DNA of 64,000 nt, taken from Nematopogon swammerdamellus. Lineage: Eukaryota; Arthropoda; Insecta; Lepidoptera; Adelidae. Below are positions 42,576 to 53,585 of this stretch, piece after piece. Positions within the stretch are counted from its first letter, which is position 1; every line of letters begins with the position of its first letter. The translations under genes and the position numbers were made by a program. A model generated the notes under the pieces. The model was not told the origin of the DNA. It saw nothing but the letters and a program-made list of their open reading frames with translations, and did not search any database. The stretch is from assembly GCA_946902875.1 (NCBI GenBank), contig OX336345.1:17453395-17517394 (forward strand), in the 5' to 3' direction.

Positions 42576-43621
42576 ACTGAGAGCGTGGAGTGTGTGGAGC
42601 GTGCGGTTGGAAACCCACGCTTTAGATAATCCATCGTCACTATGCGTGTGTGTGTATATCACACATGATATAATCAAATTCTAATATTAAATCCGTGTGT
42701 TAATAATAGTAGCACAAGTCTAATATTAGATCCGCCTACATAATCACTCCGCTTGACCTTAAACACAAATAGACGTCAATGGTCTTATGCAAAAGTTACA
42801 TATCTAAACATATTCTAAGCCCAACCGGATATTCTGCACGTTAGAGAGAGAGAAACCAGTAGATTTGTGGGCGCGTAAGGTGAAAAGTCGAAAAGTAAGG
42901 AGAAAAAGAATTTCATAAATAAATTTTTCTTGATTCCTTATTTCCAGATGCACGACTATTAACCGACTTAAAATGTAAAAAAAACTGTTAAAAAAGCAAT
43001 TTCTCCGACTTTAAAAACAACTAAAAATAAAAATGTATTTAATAATTGAGTTGAAGGCGGTACAAAAGCACACAAATGCTTCATCTATCAATTTGAATTA
43101 ATTGAACTCTGAAATGGTATAGGCTGACAGTGGGCGGGCACTCCTGCCGGCCTGATACACTCCTGTGGGAACTAGGTGCAATGACATCGCTTCCAATCAA
43201 GTGAAACATTTTCGGTTCCTCCATACATTTCCCATGAAAGTTCAGAATAACGCTTTGTCACTTTGATAATGGAAGGAGAGAATTGCTCACACATCAGGAG
43301 GCTGTATTCGTGTCTCACAGCCTGCTGACTAATCGAACATTTTCTCCAATACAACATCCGTGACCGGCGGCGGCGCGTGCTCTGCGAAGAAAAACATTAA
43401 ATGAACATATTTTTTCCTAAAACGCATCATTTTAACAATGCTGCCTACTTATATTTTATTAAAATATATTTTTTATCAAAGCTCAAACTATAGGTCTATC
43501 AGGTAGACTGGGAGAAAATGCACAACGCAAGATATCCGTCCTAGCCACAAATAAAGTGGCATAAAGTGCTTCCCTTTAAAATTGCATATATAGTATAGAT
43601 ATAGATAGTATATTATAGTGT
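42576..43621. other. Mostly no recognised feature
   Basis: 42955-43060 carries TAACCGACTTAAAATG, AAAACTGTTAAAAAAGC and GTTGAAGGCGGTACAAAAGC, a relic related to the inverted element at 25.08-25.26 kb. The rest is unassigned. Confidence 0.4.
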
Positions 43622-43735
43622 AGAGACATAAAGGTTGACTGTAAGAAATCTCTGTAAATGATAAGTCCGCCTTTGCACCTTGTGTAAATTATTACTGTTG
43701 ACTGTTTCTTGCCTGAATAAAGCATTTACTACCTA
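43622..43735 (+). mobile_element. L5 LINE 3' UTR
   Basis: AGGTTGACTGTAAGAAATCT, GATAAGTCCGCCTTTGCACC and TGTGTAAATTATTACTGTTG, ending CTATCTATT. Confidence 0.65.
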
Positions 43736-44216
43736 TCTATTTATTATTAAAATTACAATATAGTTAAAAATGCAATGACATCGCAAAAAATCGTACTCAG
43801 GCTCATAGTTCGTCATATATTTTCGGAGCATATTCTTTGTCATAGACATTTCCATCCCCCATCCTTACTAATGTCCTTTAAAGGGAATTAGTCATGCATA
43901 CTATAGCTAACTGACATTTAGGAGATGATGCCCTAGATGAGATCACACCCAAGACGTCAAACCGGCTCGGGGGCGACATTAGTTCGGTACTAATCATCGT
44001 TCGATAAATCGATACACATTAGTCCGGTAATAGTCTGCAGGCCTAGACTGCAGGCATTGTGCAGTGATGCAGTCTTTCGTTGATGAGTAAAATAGTAATT
44101 AGATATGGTAGTTAGGTGATGATAGCACGCGCGTGTTTAGTTAGCGGCAAACATTTTTTGTAAATTAGACTAAGTGAACATTGTGAACATTGAAAATTAT
44201 TTCCAGTGAAGTTTGT
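43736..44216. other. No recognised feature
   Basis: Contains CTGCAGGCCTAGACTGCAG near 44036, a small near-palindrome. No gene. Confidence 0.4.
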
Positions 44217-44478
44217 TTTATATTTTTTATTGAAAGCTCGACGTGATCACAGCATATATATGGCTAAAGCAGTATGGAAACTAGGCCTATTTGTTAAAAT
44301 AAGTACCTACGCTCCATTGGAGCGTTAGGGATGTCAATCAACTTTTTTTTGCAAAATTGTAAAATTATTATTTATTAAAACATTTATTTAGGTTCTGTAA
44401 TGTAATGATCAAATAATCAATATAATCAATCATCAATAATAAGTTCAAAACGTGGTTGCTATAAATATGAATTGATAT

Positions 44479-45615
44479 AACTTTTCTCGACTTTTGTCAA
44501 CTTTCATTAACTTTTGTAAATTGTTTACAACTTTTGTCAGCTCTTGTCAACCATTGTAAATGTTTGTCAACTTTTCTCATCTTTTGCCAATTTCAGTCAT
44601 CTTTTGTCAACTTTTATCGACTGTTGTCAAGTCTTGTCAATGTGTGTCAACCTTGGTAAACTTTTGTGAGCTTTCGTCAACATTTGTCAACTTTTGTCAT
44701 CTTTTCTCAACTTTCATCGACTGTTGTCAACTCTTGTCAATGTTTGTCAACCTTGGTTACTTTTGTCAACTTTCGTCAACATTTGTCGACTTTTGTCATC
44801 TTTTGTCAACGTTTGTCAACTTTTGTCTATTTTTCTCGATGTTTGTCAAATTATAGCCACTTTTGTTCTCTTTTATCAACTTTTCTCATCTTTTGCCAAC
44901 TTCTGTCACCTTTTGTCAACTTTTATCGACTGTTGTCAACTCTTGTCAAGTTTTGTAAACTTTTGAGAACTTTTACCAACTCTCGGTAACTTATGTCAAC
45001 TCTTGTCAACTTTTGTCAACATTTGTCAACTTTTGTCAACTTTCGTCAACTTTTGTCAACTTTTGTGAACTTTCGTCAACGTTTGTCTACTTTTATGGCT
45101 TTTGTCGACTTTTGTTAACTTATAGCCACTTTCGTCATCTTTTGTCAATTTTTGCCAACTTCTATCAGCTTTTGTAAAATTTTAACGACTGTTGTCAACT
45201 TTCGGAAATTTTTGTCAACTTTTGCCAACTTCTGTCACCTTTATGAACTTAGGCCAGCTTCCGTCAACTTTTCTCAACTTTCGTCATCTTTTGTCAACTT
45301 TTACTAACTTCTGTTAACTTTTAACCACTATTGTCAACTTTTGCCAAGTTCTGTCACTTTTATGAACTTTTGTCAGCTTTCGTGAACTTTTGTCAACTCT
45401 TGTCAACGTTTGTCAACGTTCGTCAACTATTGTTAATTAATGTCAACTAAGTATTGTCAACTTTTTCATATTTTGTCTACGTTTGTCAACTTATGTCAGC
45501 TGTTTGTCAACTTTCGTCAACTTTTCCCATCTTTTGTCCAGTTTTCAACTTTCGTTAACTCTTGTCAACTTTAGTCAACTTATGTAAACTCTTGTCAACT
45601 TTTGTCAACTCCTTG
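44479..45615. repeat. Left arm: 10-bp tandem array (TGTCAACTTT)
   Basis: About 110 variants of TGTCAACTTT or its phase shifts. Variant units recur in order (for example GTTGTCAACTCTTGTCAATG, then TTTGTCAACCTTGG), mirroring the right arm. The three overlapping frames rich in LSTFVNFCQL are one repeat read in three phases and are not proteins. Confidence 0.9.
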
Positions 45616-45616
45616 T

Positions 45617-47128
45617 TAACGAAAGCTGACAAAAGTTCATAAAAGTGACCAAAGTTGACAACAGTGGTTAAAATATGATAAAAGCTGACAAACGCTGAGA
45701 GAAGTTGGCAAAAGTTGACAAAAGATGACGAAAGTGGCTATAAGTTCACAAAAGTCGAGAAAGTATACAAAAGTTGACAAACGTTGACAAAAGATGACAA
45801 AATGTTGACGAAAGTTGACTAAGGTTGACAAACAACCACAAGAGTTGACAACAGTCGATAAAAGTTGACAAAGATGACAAATGTTGACGAAAGTTGACAA
45901 AAGTTGACCAAGGTTAGATTGACATTGACACGAGTTGACAACATTCGATAAAAGTTGACACAGGTCGATAAAAGTTGACAAAATATGACAAAAGTAGACA
46001 AAAGCCGACGAAGGTTAACAAACATTGACAAGAGTTGACAACAGTCGATAAAAGTTGACAAAAGTTGACAAATGTTGACGAAAGTTGACAAAAGTTGACC
46101 AAGGTTGACAAACATTGACAAGAGTTGACAACAGTCGATAAAAGTTGACAAAAGATGACAAAAGTTGACAAATATTGACGAAAGTTGACAAAAGTTGACC
46201 AAGGTTGACAAACATTGACAAGAGTTGACAACAGTCGATAAAAGTTGACAAAAGATGACAAAAGTTGACAAATGTTGATGAAAGTTGACAAAAGTTGACC
46301 AAGGTTGATAAACATTGACAATAGTCGATAAAAGTTGACAAAAGTTGACAAATATTGACGAAAGTTGACCAAGGTTGACAAACATTGACAAGAGTTGACA
46401 ACAGTCGATAAAAGGTGACAGAAGTTGGCAAAATATAAGAAAAGTTGACAAAAGTTGACAAGAGTTGACATAAGTTACCGAGAGTTGGCAAAAGTTCTCA
46501 AAAGTTTACAAAACTTGACAACAGTCGATAAAAGTTGACAAAAGGTGACAGAAGTTGGCAAAAGATGAGAAAAGTTGACAAAAGTTGACAAGAGTTGACA
46601 TAAGTTACCGACAGTTGTCAAAAGTTCTCAAAAGTTTACAAACTTAACAAGAGTTGACAACAGTCGATAAAAGTTGACAAAAGGTGACAGAAGTTGGCAA
46701 AAGATAAGAAAAGTTGACAAAAGTTGACAAGAGTTGACATAAGTTACCGAGAGTTGGCAAAAGTTCTCAAAAGTTTACAAAACTTGACAAGAGTTGACAA
46801 CAGTCGATAAAAGTTGACAAAAGGTGACAGAAGTTGGCAAAACATGAGAAAAGTTGACAAAAGTTGACAAGAGTTGACATAAGTTACCGAGAGTTGACAA
46901 AAGTTCTCAAAAGTTTACAAAACTTGACAAGAGTTGACAACAGTCGATAAAAGTTGACAGAAGTTGGCAAAAGATAAGAAAAGTTGACAAGACTTGACAA
47001 CAGTCGATAAAAGTTGACAAAATGTGTCAGAAGTTGGCAAAAGATGAGAAAAGTTGACAAAAGTTGTCAACATTTGTCAAAAGTTAATATAAAGTGACAA
47101 CAGTCGAAAAACGTTGGTAAAAATTTTT
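45617..47128. repeat. Right arm: 10-bp tandem array (AAAGTTGACA) with 100- and 140-bp higher-order units
   Basis: Between about 46020 and 46420 ten variant decamers ending ACAGTCGATA repeat as a 100-bp unit. From about 46440 to 47060 fourteen decamers, including TAAGTTACCG and AAAGTTCTCA, repeat as a unit of about 140 bp, about four times. Both unit types are also in the left arm, inverted. Confidence 0.9.
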
Positions 47129-47424
47129 TTGCATTCTAAAAGATCGCGGACTGTCCGTGGCGCATGCAACAAAAACAAACACGACCACTCGGACGCGGCA
47201 CCCGCGACTGATTGTTTGCGACATTCGCTTCGGGGCCTTGTTGAGGCGTGCGTGTGTGTGAGTGCGTCGTTTCGATCGTTTTGTACGTAGTTTCCATACT
47301 GCTTTAGCCATATATATGCTGTGACGTGATGCTGGGCCACATAAGGTGCACATTCAGTCGTATGGTGGGGAGGGGGGTTCGGGTTTCGAATGTCATGCAC
47401 TATTCTTGTCAGTCTATTTCCACG

Positions 47425-47680
47425 GCTGTGATAATCGAACTAGCAGAATGTTCTATGGTTACAATGTATAAAATTAAATCGTTTTAGTAAAAACCGACTT
47501 AACCCTGAAGCACCATGGGATATTAGTTAGTTCCTGGCCTGGAGTGTGATTTCATGTGATAATAAATATTTTTCATTTTATTTCATTTTCATTTCATTTT
47601 ATTTCAAGTAACTACCTCCTTTCCAACATACAAAGAATCATCGAATCGGTTGGCGTGGTGTAGAATTATTTATGCTATTA
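47425..47680. other. No recognised feature
   Basis: Contains a CATTTTATTTCATTTT repeat near 47573-47610. No gene. Confidence 0.4.
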
Positions 47681-49990
47681 GGTTAGATAGATAGATAGAT
47701 AGAAATACTTTATTGCTCCAAAACATTTAACAGTAACAAACGATAAGTAATTTACATGAGGGGCAAAGGCGGACTTATCCCTTACAGGGATTTCTCCCAG
47801 TCAACCTTTGGATGTTTGAGAGTCGTATGTTGTGAGATATAAGTAGGTAGTAGCAAAAGACTTGAGTGTGGGAATGTAAAATATAATATATGGAAAATAA
47901 CTATGATAAACTATAATATACTTGCACTACATAATATAAGTACATACCAGTTTAAACGTAGAAATGGCAAATTATAAATTAAATTAAATACATAAAACTA
48001 TAAATTAAATACATATGTATTAAAGATTATATAATACATAATACCTAAATATATACATACATACATACTTGTCCATTCAGAATTAAAGGATTTTTTAACT
48101 ATTGACTTCACATTGACGGAGATAGTACAACTTTAAGTGTTTTTTGAATAACGGAAGCGACTTGCAGTGCCGTATACAGTGAGGTAGTTGATTCCACAGA
48201 CGAGCTGCGTGCACAGAAAATGAGTTTGTGTAAAATCCTGTTTTATGAGTGGAAATGGCTAAGATATTGTCATCACTTGAACGAAGCGTGACACCGTGGG
48301 AAGATAAGTATTGAAAACGTGAAGATAGGTACTCGGGAGCAGAAGGGTTGTTGATACAAGAATAAAGGAGTCCAAGGATGTGGGAATTTCTGCGGAGACG
48401 GATTGGGAGCCACTTGAGACGTCTGCGGTATTCAGAAACATGGTCGTACTTACGTAGACCGAAAATGAAGCGTATACACATGTTTTGCAGACGCTCAAGC
48501 TTGTCCAGAAGTTCCTCAGTAACGTCCAGGCAACATACATCTGCATAATCAAGGATGGGGAGAAGCAGCGATTGTGCTAGAATTGTCTTTGTGGAGGTCG
48601 GAAGAAGGTTCTGCAGCCGCCTTAGGGAGTGCGCCGCAGCATAGACTTTTCGACTGACCTAATTGACCTGAGCCTGCCAAGATAGCGTATCATCCATAAG
48701 GATTCCGAGGTTTTTGACAACCCTAGTGTATGGTATGGCAGTACCGTTGTACATAATCTCAGGCAAGGAGGCACGATCAATCCTCGATAGTAGTCGAGGA
48801 CTTCCGGCAATCATTGCCTGAGACTTATTTGGATTCACGATGAGTCCAAAGGATCTGGTCCAGCCAAAAATGGTGGCCAAATCAGCATTGATCACATCAA
48901 TGATTCCAGCAATGTCGTCAATACTACCTGCCAGATATAGTTGTAAGTCATCGGCATACAAGTGGTAGAGAGAAACTAAGAGTTTGGTGACAAAATTTAT
49001 AAAGATTGCGAAGAGTAGAGGAGATAACACGCCACCTTGTGGAACACCAGCAGTTAGATCGTACCATTCAGAAAAGTCATTGTCAATTCTAACACGTTGC
49101 TGGCGACCACGAAGGTACGAGTGAAACCAATCTATTACCTCCGGAGATAATTTAAGAGACCTCAGCATTTCCACCATGATGTCAAAGTCAACTGCGTTGA
49201 AGGCGTTACTAAAATCAAGCAACACGATAACAGTGAGATCTTTGTTTTCCATACTTAGACGGATATCATCAGTGACTTTGACAAGTGCAGTAACAGTACT
49301 GTGAGAAGGTCGAAATCCAGATTGCATTGGATTCAAAAGGTTGTTTTGAGAAAGGAAGCCAGATAATTGCTGGTGTACAATGCGTTCAAGGATTTTTGAG
49401 AGGACTGGTAATATTGAGATAGGACGGTACTGCCTAAAGGAGACAGGATTGGATGTTTTGAGCAGAGGAATGACAAAAGCCTTTTTCCAGATGCTAGGGA
49501 ACGAGCTTGTTACCAGAGAGTGATTGAGGATATAGGTGATGATAGGTAACAGCTCGTCCAGTACTGGCGCCAACATATCAAGGCTTAAATCGTCAGCTCC
49601 AACTGCCTTGGTGGAAATGGAGAGAATGATCTTCTTAACTTCACAGTCGGTAACAGGGTTGAAGGCGAACGGGTTGAACTCGGGTATCGGCAGCTGTGAC
49701 AGCTGAAGGAGAGTGTTAGATTTTACGATAGCATCCATGGTGACCGGTGGAGTTGTGAAATGAGCATTCAGTGCATTCATGTCTATGTTTGGTTTTGTTG
49801 GATTAGCCTGCTTACCGATTCCGAGTGTTTTAAGATATTTCCAGCAATGTGCCGGAGAACAATTTTCGACGTTAGAGCGTATGTGGCGTTGTTGAGCATC
49901 TCTACACATCCTCGTACACCGATTCCTTAGTAGCTTATATTTACTAAGACTGTCAATGGAATTATCACTTCTGTGTTTAGGTACTTATGC
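47680..49990 (-). mobile_element. L5 Jockey-like LINE, 5'-truncated
   Basis: Minus strand: reverse transcriptase (49985-48095), then a 3' UTR of about 400 bases and a (TATC)n tail at 47683-47702 in element orientation. TTATGCTA occurs at 47670-47677 and 49985-49992 and may be the target duplication. The endonuclease part is missing. Confidence 0.85.
48095..49985 (-). pseudogene. L5 reverse transcriptase with one in-frame stop
   Basis: Minus strand. From the Met at 49909 there are 416 codons: palm entry FRQYRPISILPVLSKILERI (158-177), QSGFRPSHSTVTAL, motif A VLLDFSNAFNAVD (229-241), motif B GVPQGGVLSP (288-297), catalytic YADD (318-321), motif D NPNKS (359-363), ILMDDTLSWQAQVN. A TAG at 48659-48661 interrupts; the same frame continues VSRKVYAAAHSLRRLQNLLP, ILDYADVCC, LERLQNMCIRFIFGLRKYDH and AARLWNQLPHCIRHCKSLPL, ending at 48095. 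Open frame also extends upstream to about 49985. Motifs fit the Jockey/CR1 group. Only one stop implies a young insertion. Confidence 0.92.
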
Positions 49991-49991
49991 T

Positions 49992-50042
49992 AGAGTTTGA
50001 TTATTTTCTCATGGTGGATTCATGAGAAAATAATCAAACTCT
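49992..50042. repeat. Perfect 22-bp hairpin at the LINE's 5' junction
   Basis: AGAGTTTGATTATTTTCTCA-TG and CA-TGAGAAAATAATCAAACTCT around a 7-base loop. Confidence 0.92.
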
Positions 50043-50049
50043 TAAATGT

Positions 50050-50166
50050 TTTTATTTTCTATGGAAACTGACGCGGTTAGTTACATCACCTACTACATCC
50101 GTGATGTCAGCCAGCAACACTTCTGTGAACTAGGTGCCATGTCAGTGCTTCCATTCGGTCATGCCA
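50050..50166 (-). mobile_element. SINE B-body 3' end, reversed
   Basis: ATGGAAACTGACGCGGTTAG, ATCCGTGATGTCAGCCAGCA, CCATGTCAGTGCTTCCATTC. Confidence 0.72.
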
Positions 50167-50780
50167 ACGTATAAAATTCAACATCAGCCGTCTGTGTATA
50201 AAACCGAAAAACATTGATTACGAGGGCGGGTTGGAAGAGATCTCAGACACAGATTTAAATAATAGTTACTTCGTCCTCAGAGATGTTTCAGGCCAGGACC
50301 TTTAGGACGTAGAGATATTGTCTCTGCCAACTCCGCTGGTTGACAGTGTAACGTTATAGGTGTGAAACTGAAGCAGAACTACTTTTCATCCGACTTTGTC
50401 GCGAGCGGGGCTGGTAAAGTAAAAGGAACAATGTACGAATAACCACGCTAAGATGAACGAACCAGGCGTTCAGCCTACCTACACACATCAATACATAGAT
50501 AGCTACGTACCTACTACGCGTAGATTTGTATAAATAGAGTGGCCTTGACTTTGCGCCTCGTTCGTTATCTGAGCCGACGACGTCACACAAACAGCTGGCG
50601 ATATGAATAGCCGTGGATACATACATAGTAGTATTATGTAGGTGTGCAAGTTCATAGTGTTTACACTTGTTCACACACACTACGTTATCGATGTAGGTGT
50701 GCGATTGTGTTTCTAGATGTGTGTGAATAATGGTTTTTCGTGTTTTTTTTTGTCCATTTTTCTTGCCATTTTATTATTTT
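50167..50780. other. No recognised feature
   Basis: 50280-50350 has faint L4-like wording (GTCTCTGCCAACTCCGCTGG). The 108-residue minus frame is unrecognised. Confidence 0.35.
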
Positions 50781-50781
50781 A

Positions 50782-50960
50782 TTTTTAACCCCCGACGCAA
50801 AAAACGGAGGGGTGTTATTATAACTTTATAAGGTTGACGTGTGTGTATGTCTGTCTGTTTTTCGCATCGTAGCTCCCAAACGGATGGACCGATTTGGATG
50901 CGGTTTTTTTTATTAGGAAGCTTGTTTGATCGGGATGGTTCTTAGCTATGTTTTTAATTA
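50782..50960 (+). repeat. Lepidopteran-type repeat (AACCCCCGACGCAAAAAACG)
   Basis: AACCCCCGACGCAAAAAACG, GAGGGGTGTTATTATAAC, GCATCGTAGCTCCCAAACGG, GGACCGATTTGGATGCGGTT. I know this pattern as frequent in moth and butterfly genomes; class unclear. Confidence 0.65.
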
Positions 50961-51044
50961 AGTAATTAAGTAATAAAAACATTAATTATCCTAATAAGTG
51001 GACAGATCTGCATGCGGTTTTTTTAAAAGAGCTTGAAATAAAAC

Positions 51045-51195
51045 TTAAATTACAAATTTAAAAAAAAACCGACCCTTAAAAAGTAAAAACAATTTCCGTC
51101 CACCGACTCCTTTGAGTAAGTACCTAAACGGAAATTATTTTAGATTTTTTTAGGGTCGGGGGTTTTTTAAATTTGTAATTTATATTTTATGTATT
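51045..51195. repeat. Inverted repeat around CCGACCC
   Basis: AAATTACAAATTTAAAAAAA-ACCGACCCTTAAAAAG and, reversed, the complement of TTTTTTAGGGTCGGGGGTTT-TTTAAATTTGTAATT; arms about 55 bp. It may be the 3' end of the preceding repeat duplicated in reverse. Confidence 0.65.
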
Positions 51196-51574
51196 TCTCC
51201 AAAGACAGACAAGAAAATACAGAAAGATACAAACAATAATCTAGTTTGCCTCTAGCATCGTTAGGCACGGATTATACATAAGAATATGTGGTAGCAATGC
51301 ATAAAAGGAAGAAGAAATACAAAATAGATACCTAAAAAGATACAAAAAACAGAACCATTAACAACATTGTGGGTACAACGATGTGATCGTGGATGTGATT
51401 CTGTAAAATGTATTTTGTAAGAAAAATGAAATACTTGTTTTGATGTGTAAACATTTATAATTTATATTATAACTAACTATACCGCGAGACCTCGAGGATT
51501 TTTAGGCTTGGAGCGAATCGAGATTTGGCGTTGCGCACCGCCCGCCCGTGAGATCATAAACTGACACTGTAGCG
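51196..51574. other. No recognised feature
   Basis: Gene-free. Confidence 0.4.
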
Positions 51575-51625
51575 GCGGGTGGCCGAGTGGTCTATGCTGG
51601 GGCATCGCTTCTTGTAAAGCCAAAA
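51575..51625 (+). mobile_element. tRNA-head SINE fragment
   Basis: GTAGCGGCGGGTGGCCGAGT, GGTC and GGGGCATCGCTTCTTGT: box A only, broken before box B. Confidence 0.55.
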
Positions 51626-52069
51626 AGCCAAAAACATAATTATATAATTTATAATAGCCTTTTAAATATTTTAGTCTAATTTGTTTTGAGAAATTTATCA
51701 CGCCTTGATTATATAAATATTGATACCAAATTCTGGGACAATTTATTGACATTTCCGCTACATTTTTCAAAATGTTAAATATATTGGCAATAAAAATTTG
51801 CAGGCAGAGAAAAAGCTCGTTATAAAAGTAATTTAAATTTAAAAACAAATTAGTGAACATTAAACACTGAAATATACACATAATTACAGTCATAAATAAA
51901 TAAGTCAACATTAAAACTTAATTTTATTGCCAAATGATGCGACGTAAACAGAGCTATTAGTAATAAAATCGATGCATTAATTGTAGAAATAAAAACAGTA
52001 AAAAATATGCATATACTACCTAGCCATTGTGATACATTTGCGTAAAGACATAATTTTTTTATACTAGTA
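51626..52069. other. No recognised feature
   Basis: AT-rich. The long minus frame (51477-51911) is rich in F, Y, I and N, as expected from AT-rich DNA. Confidence 0.4.
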
Positions 52070-52193
52070 ATAAGCGCGACTTGTGACGCCGAGCCACCCA
52101 TAAAGTGTCTAGCGACACCCATGGACATTCGGTCGCATGAGGGTGTTTTTTTTAAGGAAACTGTTGGCTACATCACCTACAACATTCGTGAAT
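52070..52193 (-). mobile_element. L1 3' UTR fragment beside a B-body SINE fragment
   Basis: 52070-52145: AAGCGCGACTTGTGACGCCG, TAGCGACACCCATGGACATT. 52148-52193: T run, AAGGAAACTGTTGGCTACAT, CACCTACAACATTCGTGA. Confidence 0.65.
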
Positions 52194-52725
52194 GTATTAT
52201 GAGAAAAATAGTATATTAGATAATAATCAGTGTTACTAAAACTGAATAAAAAATAAAAATTAAATAATAAACATCTCAAAAATAGCTGTTGACAGATACT
52301 TTACAAATTATTGTGCGCATGCTCCAAGCCAGCAAGTTTTGTTGCAAGCTTGTCACTACAAAACATAATAATACGTATTAGGCATGTCGCACACTTAGCT
52401 ATCCAACAAACGAACTAAAAACCGTCACATTATCATATACAATAAAAAATGTAACAGAACCAATTTATGTATTCTGTAACGGAACACACATTTCTATTTA
52501 TTAATTTAGTGAAATAATTGTAGGTATAATCGTATAACAACATTATGGGACGAGCAACGTAATATTTCAGCAACTATTATGCCTATCTAATGCAAATTTT
52601 TGAAGAAGTTTCTTGAAAGAAATGAAATAAAAAATTTAATTTCTTGTGTTCTTAGAAGGAAGTACCTAATAAGCTCCTCTGTCTTAATTTCGTATGTCAT
52701 ATTTCCGATTACTTTACCAAAGTTG
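52194..52725. other. No recognised feature
   Basis: AT-rich, gene-free. Confidence 0.4.
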
Positions 52726-52800
52726 GAGGATGGAGGAAAATTGGAGAGGCTATGTCCAGCAGTAGACGCATACACGCTGATTGACTGAAATGCAGCTTAG
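52726..52800 (+). mobile_element. RTE-like LINE, last codons
   Basis: GGAGGATGGAGGAAAATTGG, AGAGGCTATGTCCAGCAGTA then GACTGA: the final WRKIGE..VQQ region of the element at 18.2 kb. Confidence 0.65.
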
Positions 52801-53430
52801 TTAAAGTGAAGCTGTCAAAGTGCCTCAAATAGTCTAATATCTCAATTAATATCATAATAATGACCAAATATATATTTTAGTGTATACATATTTATATCAC
52901 AATGTTTGCACTAAAAGGCCTTCTACACTGTTGGGTGGTTGGGACAACTCGGCTTACCTTGGTTGAGTTCGGGTGGAAATCGATCGTGTGGAAGTCTGTT
53001 GCCAACCATAAATCCTGGTTGGGGGCGGGGTTTGGGGCGGGGCATTTGGTTGGACGTGGTTGCGACCGCTGCTTCACGATCAGGGTCAAAGAGAGGGCGT
53101 TGAATCGAGACTCGACCGTGTAGAACCCTGTTGCTGATCGCATGCGCATCAGTTGTGTTCAGTCAGTCGAGCTAGCAGGGCGTGCGCGTGTTTCAAGAGA
53201 GCGAACGAGCGGGAGCATGCCATTTTAAGAGAGTTCATTGAGGGAGTACCATGTGGGGTCGATTTAGCTCAAGTTTAGCTCACTTTAAGTAGGTAATAGG
53301 ATAAATAATATGAATAATTGCAAACTTGACACACTTTTTAAGCTTCAACCGCAGCGCTAAAATTTTTGGTAGTTATTGCTGAATGTTAGTTTTTTATACA
53401 TGTACTTTAAATAATAACCCCATTACAGTA

Positions 53431-53585
53431 CATACATGTCATAAAAGGCGACCAAGGGATAAGGAGAAGGTAGAGCGGCGGGTGACCAAGTGGTTTAGGC
53501 ATCGGCTTCTCATGCGAGAGGTTCGAATACGGTCGGCGTGTACCAATGAGTTTTTTCTGACGAAAAAAATAACGTGCAAACCTAC
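53431..53585 (+). mobile_element. SINE, C-head end plus tRNA-head
   Basis: CATGTCATAAAAGGCGACCA, then GCGGCGGGTGACCAAGTGGT, CATCGGCTTCTCATGCGAGA, GGTTCGAATACGG and GTACCAATGAGTTTTTTCTG. It stops at CCTACACC. Confidence 0.75.

Larger units (their letters stand above)
44248..47323. mobile_element. Foldback-type transposon, 3076 bp
   Basis: Perfect 36-bp terminal inverted repeats (44248-44283 and 47288-47323; CACAGCATATATATGGCT and on) flanked by ACGTGAT duplicated at 44241-44247 and 47324-47330. Behind short unlike segments, each arm is a tandem array of a 10-bp unit, in opposite orientation, meeting at about 45616. No transposase. This layout is that of Foldback (FB) elements, known in Drosophila, whose arms are also short tandem repeats. 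Confidence 0.88.
44217..47400 (-). mobile_element. L1 LINE 3' UTR split by the foldback element
   Basis: Left part 44217-44247 (TTTTTTATTGAAAGCTCGAC) and right part 47324-47400 (GGGCCACATAAGGTGCACAT, CATTCAGTCGTATGGTGGGG) together give the L1 3' UTR in minus orientation. The split defines the insertion point. Confidence 0.72.

Noticed and set aside
45637..46491. Open frames of 114 to 210 residues with LSTFVNFCQL repeats
   Set aside because: They are one 10-bp satellite read in three phases; no start context, no composition of a real protein, and both strands of the element mirror each other.
44479..47128. A CRISPR-like array
   Set aside because: There are no unique spacers between repeats, the units are contiguous decamers, and the context is an insect transposon.
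51477..51911. A 144-residue minus frame with hydrophobic segments
   Set aside because: Hydrophobicity follows from AT-rich DNA; part of it covers a SINE head.
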